This document shows positions 56,514 through 64,000 of a stretch of DNA of 64,000 nt, piece after piece. Origin of the DNA: Pseudoglutamicibacter cumminsii (GTDB lineage: Bacteria; Actinomycetota; Actinomycetes; Actinomycetales; Micrococcaceae). Both the position numbers and the translations under genes were made by a program. Location of the stretch: the NCBI RefSeq assembly GCF_016907775.1, contig NZ_JAFBCO010000001.1, positions 310,001 through 374,000 of the forward strand, given 5' to 3'. Position 1 is the first letter of the stretch, and each line of letters starts with the position of its first letter. Under the pieces are notes generated by a model. That model was not told where the DNA came from and ran no database searches. It worked only from the letters and a program-made list of their open reading frames with translations.

Positions 56514-58406
56514 TCAGCCCTCCTGCTTAGCGTCTTCTTGGGACTCGACCACATCGGCGACGTCAACGAACCCGGCGAGCGCGGCTCGCAACCCCTCAGC
56601 GGCCGCATCGTTCCAGCGCGGGCCAACCCAACGCAGCGTCACGATGCGGGGTGCCGCGGCCTCTTCTTCGTCTTCGATTTCCCATGGCGCAGGGGCGTCG
56701 CCGTTCGGCTCCGCTGCTGCCTCTTCTGCCGCCCCGCCCCCGATCGGGCGTTCGAGCATGATCTCCAGGCGGGATTCTGAGAGCCCCTCGGCGCGGTCGC
56801 GTCCCCATTCGACCACGGTCACGGATTCGTCCACGGTATCGATGAGGTCGAGGTCCTCAAGTTCCTCAGCTGAGCCCAGCCGGTAGGCGTCCACGTGCAC
56901 CAGCGCTGGCCCGTCGGTCAACGATGGATGGATACGGGACAGCACAAACGTTGGCGATGTGATGCCCTCACGTACGCCGAGGCCTTCACCGAGCCCCTGC
57001 GTGAAAGTCGTTTTGCCGGCGCCGAGCTCGCCCGTCAGGATCAGAACGTCTCCTGCGTGTAACTCCCCGGCGAGCGCGCGGGCGAAGCGCTGCATTGCCG
57101 ACGGAGTGTCAATCGTCAACGACAGCGGGCTGTCAGCTGCGCTACCGTGCGATTCGCCGCCACCTGCAGCTCCACCCCGAACCATCCGGCGCGGGACGCG
57201 GTCAGAGATCCGCGTGACCGTCTCGTAGTTGATGGTGAGGGAGGCCTCGGACCATTCCTCAACGGCAGGCTCGCCCCGCTCAGGGTCACCGAAAACCACG
57301 GCATCCTCACCCAAGAAATCGGCCGGCTCCGCGTCGGGCCCCAGGTCGATCACGAACTGATCCATCGCGATCCGGCCCACCACCGGATACCGGACACCAT
57401 CAATGCTCACGTGGGTGCCTTCAGCAATCCGCGGGATGCCATCCGCGTACCCCACGGGAACCAGCCCCAGCGTCGTCGGCTGTTCGGCATGCCACCGCAA
57501 GCCATAAGACACGCCCTGGCCCGCATCCACCCGCTTGGCCCCAGCAACGTGCGCAACCAGACGCATGGCCGGCCGCAAACCCAAATCCGCTGAGGTCTTG
57601 CCCTCGAACGGCGACAGCCCGTACAGACCCAAACCGACCCGGACCATGTCATACATCGCGTCCGTGCGGGCAAACACCGTAGGGGTGTTCGCGATGTGCC
57701 GCACTTCAGGTTCGAGCCCGGCCTCAGCCACCACGGCGAGTGCGTCCTCGAATGCGCGCGTCTGGGCATCGTTCGCGGGATGCTCCGGCTCATCGCCCAT
57801 CGCGTAGTGCGAGAAAACCCCCACGACGCGGACGTCGCCTGCGCGCTCCGCCGCGGCCGCACGCTCAACAAACTGTGGCCACTGCGACGCCGTGCAACCG
57901 TTGCGACCCAAGCCCGTGTCGATCTTGAGGTGAATCCGCGCCACACGACCCACCGCGTGCGACGCCTCGATCACCCGTTCCAGCTCCCAACCGGACACCC
58001 CAATATCGATGCCGTGGGCAACCGCCGCTTCAAAATCGGTGTCCGATGTGTGCAACCAGCACAGCGCAGGCGCATCGATCCCCGCGGTACGCAGCTCCAA
58101 AGCCTCACTCACATGAGCAGTGCCAACCCACGTGGCACCCGCCTCCAACGCTGCCTGAGCACACGCGACCGCGCCATGCCCATAAGCCTGCGCCTTCACA
58201 ATCGCCATGATGTGCGCGGCACCCACGAGTTCACGAACACGCGCGACATTGGCCGCCAATGCACCCAAATCGACCTCAGCGCACCGTTCAGGTGCAGCCG
58301 CAACCGCATCGTGCGCATGCAACCATTGCGTCGCCGACGTCGAGGCCACGGCGGCGTCGCCTAACACATCAACGCCGGCAGGGGAAGAAAAACTGTGGGA
58401 AGACAC
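56514..58406 (-). CDS. alr-tsaE: Fused alanine racemase - TsaE ATPase
   Basis: A 630-residue fusion. Residues ~40-410 are alanine racemase: PLP Lys in IMAIVKAQAYGHGAV, SHYAMGDEPEHP, the second catalytic Tyr in GQGVSYGLRW, and GRIAMDQFVIDLG. A Gly/Ser linker follows (RGGAAGGGESHGSAAD), then residues ~430-600 are TsaE with P-loop GELGAGKTTFTQGL, SPTFVLSRIHP, HVDAYRL and VVEWGRDR. Alr supplies D-alanine for the wall; TsaE is the ATPase of the t6A complex. In many actinobacteria these are adjacent genes. TsaB follows at once. Confidence 0.95.
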   Translation of the reverse strand: MSSHSFSSPAGVDVLGDAAVASTSATQWLHAHDAVAAAPERCAEVDLGALAANVARVRELVGAAHIMAIVKAQAYGHGAVACAQAALEAGATWVGTAHVSEALELRTAGIDAPALCWLHTSDTDFEAAVAHGIDIGVSGWELERVIEASHAVGRVARIHLKIDTGLGRNGCTASQWPQFVERAAAAERAGDVRVVGVFSHYAMGDEPEHPANDAQTRAFEDALAVVAEAGLEPEVRHIANTPTVFARTDAMYDMVRVGLGLYGLSPFEGKTSADLGLRPAMRLVAHVAGAKRVDAGQGVSYGLRWHAEQPTTLGLVPVGYADGIPRIAEGTHVSIDGVRYPVVGRIAMDQFVIDLGPDAEPADFLGEDAVVFGDPERGEPAVEEWSEASLTINYETVTRISDRVPRRMVRGGAAGGGESHGSAADSPLSLTIDTPSAMQRFARALAGELHAGDVLILTGELGAGKTTFTQGLGEGLGVREGITSPTFVLSRIHPSLTDGPALVHVDAYRLGSAEELEDLDLIDTVDESVTVVEWGRDRAEGLSESRLEIMLERPIGGGAAEEAAAEPNGDAPAPWEIEDEEEAAAPRIVTLRWVGPRWNDAAAEGLRAALAGFVDVADVVESQEDAKQEG

Positions 58407-58496
58407 CCTTCTAGCCTAGACCTTCGCCAGCACTACGCCGCGCTTTGCGACCTAGCGCCTAAGATCATAGGTAGCCAACCGTGAAGGAGACCATTC

Positions 58497-59849
58497 GTGC
58501 AAAACGAAGCACAACCGCGGAAGATTTCGGTGATCGGCGCCGGATATTTAGGGGCCACACACGCTGCGTGCATGGCGGAGCTCGGCTTCGACGTTGTTGG
58601 TGTTGATGTTGATCCTGAACGTGTTGAACGTCTCAACGCCGGGATCCTTCCGTTCCACGAGCCAGGCCTGGACGAGATGCTGGAACGTCACGTTCGTGAT
58701 GGCCGCTTGCGTTTCACGACGGATTATCAAGAGGTGGCCGATGCGGATGTTCACTTCATCGGTGTGGGCACCCCGCAGCGGGAAAACGATCACGGCGCTG
58801 ACATGCGGTACGTCGATGCGGCGATCGATTCGTTGGGTGCCGTGGTTTCGAAAGACACACTGATCGCGGGTAAGTCCACGGTCCCGGTGGGTACCGCGGC
58901 GCGGCTCGCTAAACGGTTGAAAAAGCTCGTTTCTAAGCGTGGCCTGGATATCAACGCTGAGCTGTGCTGGAACCCTGAGTTTCTGCGTGAAGGGTTCGCG
59001 GTTGAAGACACGCTAACCCCGGACCGGTTCGTGTTCGGCGTGCAGTCCCAGCGGGCCGAGGACATCCTGCGGGCCGTGTACGCGAAGCCGCTCGCCGACG
59101 GTACCCCGCTCGTCGTCACGGACTTTGAAACGGCGGAGCTTGTGAAGGTTGCCGCGAACGCCTTCCTGGCGACCAAGATCTCTTTTATCAACGCGTTCTC
59201 AGAAATCACCGAGACCGTGGGCGGCGATATCAAGACACTCGCAGACGCGATCGGCATGGACCCGCGCATCGGGCGGAAGTTCCTCAACGCCGGCATCGGC
59301 TTCGGTGGCGGTTGCCTGCCTAAAGACATTCGCGCGTTGCAGGCCCGGGTATCTGAGCTCGGCTTGCCGCACACGATGCGTTTCCTCGACCACATGGACG
59401 AGATCAACCTCCGCCGCCGCGAACGCGCGATCTACCTCGCGGAGCGTGCGGTGGGTGGGGATTTGCACGGTGCGCGCGTCGCGGTTCTGGGTGCGGCATT
59501 CAAGCCGAACTCGGACGATGTGCGTGACTCCCCCGCCTTGGATGTTGCGGCACGCTTGTACTCCTCCGGCGCGGACGTGTCCGTCTACGATCCGCAGGGC
59601 ATGAAGAACGCGGCCAAGCGGTTCCCACGCTTACGGTACGCGGAATCTGCCGAGGACGCGGCAAGTGGCGCCAACGTCGTGTTGCTATTGACCGAATGGG
59701 ACGAGTTCAAGAACCTCGACCCGGCTGCATTCGGTGAGGTTGTTGCGGATCGTTACATGATCGATGGCCGCAACGTACTTGATCCGCAAGCATGGACTTC
59801 CGCAGGGTGGACCCTTGACCGCATGGGCCACAAGCCGGACCACAGCTGA
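58497..59849 (+). CDS. UDP-glucose 6-dehydrogenase
   Basis: A 450-residue Ugd: NAD site VIGAGYLGATHAACMAELGF, VGTPQ, STVPVGTA, NPEFLREGFAVEDTL, the catalytic Cys in GIGFGGGCLPKDIRAL and the C-terminal domain with FKPNSDDVRDSPAL. It oxidises UDP-glucose to UDP-glucuronate. The GTG at 58497 has GAAGGAG eight bases upstream. The galU start at the right end of the window would supply its substrate. Confidence 0.95.
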   Translation: MQNEAQPRKISVIGAGYLGATHAACMAELGFDVVGVDVDPERVERLNAGILPFHEPGLDEMLERHVRDGRLRFTTDYQEVADADVHFIGVGTPQRENDHGADMRYVDAAIDSLGAVVSKDTLIAGKSTVPVGTAARLAKRLKKLVSKRGLDINAELCWNPEFLREGFAVEDTLTPDRFVFGVQSQRAEDILRAVYAKPLADGTPLVVTDFETAELVKVAANAFLATKISFINAFSEITETVGGDIKTLADAIGMDPRIGRKFLNAGIGFGGGCLPKDIRALQARVSELGLPHTMRFLDHMDEINLRRRERAIYLAERAVGGDLHGARVAVLGAAFKPNSDDVRDSPALDVAARLYSSGADVSVYDPQGMKNAAKRFPRLRYAESAEDAASGANVVLLLTEWDEFKNLDPAAFGEVVADRYMIDGRNVLDPQAWTSAGWTLDRMGHKPDHS

Positions 59850-59879
59850 ATGCACACGCGCCGGCTGAACGCACGATAG

Positions 59880-61172
<1,293 letters not shown>

Positions 61173-61174
61173 CC

Positions 61175-61627
61175 ATGAACCTCAACACGCTGTATTCAGA
61201 GCTCATTTTCGAACACGATAAGCACCCCAAACACGCGGGTCTGCGCGAGCCTTTCGACGCCGACGTCCACCACGTCAACCCCGTGTGTGGCGACGAGGTT
61301 CAGTTGCGTTTGAAACTCTCCGAAGACGGCTCGACGGTCGAGGACATCTCTTACGACGCCGCGGGTTGCGCGATGAGCCGCGCATCCGTTTCGATGATGG
61401 CTGACTTGTTCATCGGCGAGCCGATCAGCGAGGTTGAAGCGATGATCGCCCACTTCGATGAGGTACTCCACTCCCGCGGGAAGGTTGAGGCTGACGAGGA
61501 GATCGTCGGCGATGCCGTGGCCCTCGCGGGCGCCGCGAAGTTCCCTAACCGGGTCAAGTGCGTTCTGATGAGCTGGAAAGCGTTCCAAGCCGCCTACGCC
61601 GAAGCGCTGTTGTTCCGCGAACAGTAA
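61175..61627 (+). CDS. sufU: SufU sulfur relay/scaffold protein
   Basis: A 150-residue SufU: NPVCGDEVQLRL, GAGCAMSRASVSM and RVKCVLMSW provide the three cysteines that, with an Asp, hold zinc. SufU accepts sulfur from SufS in Gram-positive bacteria. The ATG at 61175 lies just after the sufS stop; a GTG at 61169 overlaps it. Confidence 0.95.
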   Translation: MNLNTLYSELIFEHDKHPKHAGLREPFDADVHHVNPVCGDEVQLRLKLSEDGSTVEDISYDAAGCAMSRASVSMMADLFIGEPISEVEAMIAHFDEVLHSRGKVEADEEIVGDAVALAGAAKFPNRVKCVLMSWKAFQAAYAEALLFREQ

Positions 61628-61653
61628 CCGGCAGATTGAGCAGCTGTAGATGA

Positions 61654-63429
61654 TCAGCTGTCGATGCTGTAGGTCACCCCGTGCAAGACGGCCGCTGCTG
61701 CGCACAATTCGGCAATCCGGTCCTGTGACAGCTCGATGCCGCTGCTGAGGGCACGGGCCGCGTGGGTTGCGAGCATCGCACCCACCACGCCAGCGAGTTT
61801 GTCACCCGAGCCCGCGCGAGCCAGCGTCGGCGCCGCCGATGCCGCTACGAAAACTGGACCATCTGGGGCAGCAACCACTGTTGCTGATCCCTTCAATAAC
61901 ACCACCGCATTGACCGCTGAGGCTAGATCGTATGCTGCCTCCAAAGGATCCTGAAGTGGATCCCAAGTTGGCACACCTAAACGCTGGGCCAGGGCCGCGA
62001 ATTCGCCCGCATGTGGGGTGAGCACATAGTCCCGATTTACAGCTTTGATAGGCGTCCCATCCCCTCGGGAGGCTAGCAACGATTCCGGTTCCCACAGCGA
62101 CAAGGCTGAAGCATCCACGACCACCGGACATTGGCTGTTCTTCATCACGGCCACTGCTGGTTCACAATCCTCCGGCTCCGTGCCAATACCCGGCCCCACA
62201 ACCCAGGCAGTTGCCTTCTGCGCGGCAGCCGGCCAAGCAGAAGATAATAACTCTGCACGGTCAACATTGACCACCTCGGGCAAAGCCTGCACCACACTGG
62301 CACCGGTCTCTCCACGACCAGCGGTCACCAGCATCCCCACCCCGCCGCGACCAGCATCGTGTTGGCCTACCGCGGCAGCTGCCGTAGAACATAGCACCGC
62401 TGCCCCCGGATAAGCCGGTGACCCTGCAAGCACCCCGAGCACTCCACGCGAATATTTATGATCCCCCGCACGCGGTGCAAGTAGCTGAGCATCCGCTTCC
62501 TGGGGAGTCACCAAAAGCGGCATCGGACCCGAGGACAGCCAAGTTTTCAAACCCATCTCTACCAGGTACACATCGCCGGTTTTCTCCCGCCCTGCACCCA
62601 CCACAAGCCCGCGTTTCAGTGCACCGAAAGTCACTGTCAGGTGGGCGCTTGGAACCAGCTCATCTGCAGATCCGGTCAACGTGTTCAGCCCCGATGGGCA
62701 GTCAACAGCGATAACCAGTGCCTTTAGTTCATCCCCGACCACAGCCCATTTTTGGGTCTCTTCATCCCAGCCAGGAATCCACATCCCACCTTGAGCTCCA
62801 ATGCCCAGGACCGCATCAACGATCACATCCGCTTTCCTAAGCAGCGCCCAAACATCCAGCTCCTCAACAGTGACCGGCAATTGCCCACCTGCTTGAGGGA
62901 CCACCTGCTCCTGTGCCGTTGCTGCACATAACTGCCAACGCGATGCCCGCTCAAAAACAGTGCCCGGCAATGGCCCACCTGCTTGAGTGACCAGCAGCTC
63001 AACCCCGGCATCCCGAGCTGCAGCCGCGGCGCGCTCATGCCAACGGTCCGCAACCATGACAGCCACGCATAGCGCTCCGCGGCGGGCCAGACCCGCCAAA
63101 GCATAGAGTCCATCACCACCGTTATTCCCCGGGCCAATCAAACCCACGATGAGCGCCCCACGCAAAGAGGACACCGGGCTGTATCCCGCGGCAGGACTGT
63201 ATCCCGTGCCAGCACCTATGCCGCCGGAATAGATCTCAGCCACAGATGTGGGAGCAGGGACGATCGGCTCCCCTAGCGCGGGCCGCCGCGTCACAGCCCT
63301 GGCGATGTGCACCACCAACCCGTGGGCGGCCTGACGCATCAAACGATCCGGATCCCCCGCTGCCTCACATGCGGCAAGCATGGGCGCCTCCGCCGCACGA
63401 ATCTGATCCGGGGTGAACAAAAGATGCAT
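61654..63429 (-). CDS. nnr: Bifunctional NAD(P)HX epimerase / dehydratase
   Basis: A 591-residue fusion. The N-terminal YjeF_N epimerase has TPDQIRAAEAPML, GLIGPGNNGGDGLYALAGL, VDAVLGIGA and VDCPSGLN. The C-terminal ADP-dependent dehydratase has YSRGVLGVLAGSP, the glycine-rich VVGPGIGTE, LTPHAGEFAALAQRLGV, VLLKGSATVVAAPDG and ARAGSGDKLAGVVGA. It repairs hydrated NADH/NADPH. A 30-codon in-frame duplication near residues 150-190 adds a second QAGGxLPxTV copy. It is divergent from none; acpS is upstream on the same strand. Confidence 0.93.
   Translation of the reverse strand: MHLLFTPDQIRAAEAPMLAACEAAGDPDRLMRQAAHGLVVHIARAVTRRPALGEPIVPAPTSVAEIYSGGIGAGTGYSPAAGYSPVSSLRGALIVGLIGPGNNGGDGLYALAGLARRGALCVAVMVADRWHERAAAAARDAGVELLVTQAGGPLPGTVFERASRWQLCAATAQEQVVPQAGGQLPVTVEELDVWALLRKADVIVDAVLGIGAQGGMWIPGWDEETQKWAVVGDELKALVIAVDCPSGLNTLTGSADELVPSAHLTVTFGALKRGLVVGAGREKTGDVYLVEMGLKTWLSSGPMPLLVTPQEADAQLLAPRAGDHKYSRGVLGVLAGSPAYPGAAVLCSTAAAAVGQHDAGRGGVGMLVTAGRGETGASVVQALPEVVNVDRAELLSSAWPAAAQKATAWVVGPGIGTEPEDCEPAVAVMKNSQCPVVVDASALSLWEPESLLASRGDGTPIKAVNRDYVLTPHAGEFAALAQRLGVPTWDPLQDPLEAAYDLASAVNAVVLLKGSATVVAAPDGPVFVAASAAPTLARAGSGDKLAGVVGAMLATHAARALSSGIELSQDRIAELCAAAAVLHGVTYSIDS
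62867..63000 (-). repeat. Imperfect in-frame repeat within nnr
   Basis: 44-bp units at 62867-62910 and 62957-63000 match at about 39 of 44 positions, with a period of 90 bp (30 codons). They encode VPQAGGQLPVTV and VTQAGGPLPGTV. The duplicated segment sits in the epimerase half. Confidence 0.75.
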
Positions 63430-63460
63430 CGCGATACCTGATTTCTCGTCTTGGTGACTT

Positions 63461-63811
63461 CTAGCCTTCAGCGATCACATACGCGATCGCAACATCGCCA
63501 TCGTGGGTCAATGAAACATGCCAACGCTTAATGCCGAGCTGGTCCGCGACCGCCTTCACACTGCCGCGGATGGCTAGCTCCGGGGCACCAGATTCAAGCG
63601 TACACACCTCGCAGTCATGCCACACCATCCCGCCCGGGGAACCCAACGCTTTCGCGACCGCTTCCTTGGCGGCGAAACGCGCCGCGAGGGAACGCGTACG
63701 CACCTGACGCTCCTCGGGGCAAAACAAGCGCTCAACCAAAGCTGGGGTCCGCTCAATCAGCTTTTCGAAACGCGGAACGTCCACAACGTCAACACCGATG
63801 CCCACAATCAT
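63461..63811 (-). CDS. acpS: Holo-[acyl-carrier-protein] synthase
   Basis: A 116-residue Acp[17 protein letters not shown] (metal-binding Asp), [20 protein letters not shown] and EAVAKALG (catalytic Glu), then WHDCEV and [16 protein letters not shown]. It attaches phosphopantetheine from CoA to acyl carrier protein. It lies 31 bp upstream of nnr on the same strand. Confidence 0.95.
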   Translation of the reverse strand: MIVGIGVDVVDVPRFEKLIERTPALVERLFCPEERQVRTRSLAARFAAKEAVAKALGSPGGMVWHDCEVCTLESGAPELAIRGSVKAVADQLGIKRWHVSLTHDGDVAIAYVIAEG

Positions 63812-63927
63812 GCTTCGATGCTATCGCTCTTGATGTGCAGGTGCTCACCTGCCGAAAGTACGTGAGAACTACCAGTCGTATAAGTGTTATTCACCTACTG
63901 CTAACCTTCGCTGGTTTAATGCAGAGA

Positions 63928-64000
63928 ATGAACCAGTTCAAAGTCCGTAAAGCTGTCTTCCCTGTGGCCGGCCTTGGAACCCGTTTCCTGCCAGCCACGA
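63928..64000 (+). CDS. galU: UTP-glucose-1-phosphate uridylyltransferase, 5' end only
   Basis: The last 73 bases encode MNQFKVRKAVFPVAG and LGTRFLPAT, the nucleotide-binding start of GalU (AVFPVAGLGTRFLPAT). The gene runs off the window. An in-frame ATG at 63919 is an alternative start. It would make UDP-glucose, the substrate of the dehydrogenase at 58497. Confidence 0.85.
   Translation, partial: MNQFKVRKAVFPVAGLGTRFLPAT

Overview
The window looks like the chromosome of an actinobacterium of the order Micrococcales, probably a Micrococcaceae relative. The evidence is the arrangement alr-tsaE / tsaB / rimI / tsaD and groES-groEL-guaB-guaB3, the moderately high G+C, an actinobacterial GuaB3, SufU rather than IscU, a LAxTG (sortase E type) surface protein, and frequent GTG/TTG starts and ATGA overlaps. 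The species is not identified. I saw no rRNA, tRNA or CRISPR array.

Positions 1 to about 9,680 are accessory DNA. They hold a decayed chimeric ORF, a P-loop NTPase with eight near-identical 42-residue TPR units, and several families typical of toxin immunity (DUF1963, DUF2625, DUF4261, a SUKH/SMI1-like protein, an Imm44-like protein) with no cognate polymorphic toxin in view. There are three toxin-antitoxin loci: two keep the antitoxin but have lost most of the toxin, and one higBA is intact.

Positions 9,681 to 22,839 form a 13.1 kb multi-metal resistance island. It is bounded by a 26-bp direct repeat that is the exact 3' end of the housekeeping gene ychF (last seven codons, stop, two more bases). 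Inside are a copper module (CopZ, CopB, DUF305, CopRS, CueP, multicopper oxidase debris), a mercury module (MerA, MerR, small membrane protein), a CmtR / P1B-4 ATPase module and an ArsO-like monooxygenase, separated by gene debris. No integrase or transposase is visible, so it resembles a non-autonomous, att-flanked element. merA and the DUF305 gene each carry an apparent extra G in a G run.

From 22,816 to the end the window is mostly backbone: ychF, a ~1,577-residue wall-anchored lamin-tail/metallophosphoesterase protein, rmuC, ispH, xseAB, an alanine/aspartate aminotransferase, a 5-formyl-THF cyclo-ligase, an SAF-domain protein, a very large helicase-nuclease-like protein whose catalytic motifs all look degenerate, guaA, SURF1, guaB3, guaB, groEL/groES under two CIRCE operators, a THUMP-like methyltransferase, YbdK, the t6A cluster with an Alr-TsaE fusion, UDP-glucose dehydrogenase, sufS-sufU, a fused NAD(P)HX repair enzyme, acpS and the first codons of galU.

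The most interesting items are the ychF-targeted metal island and its promoter-capture geometry, the pseudo-helicase at 38-42 kb, and the NTPase-TPR gene with recently amplified repeats in an immunity-gene neighbourhood.
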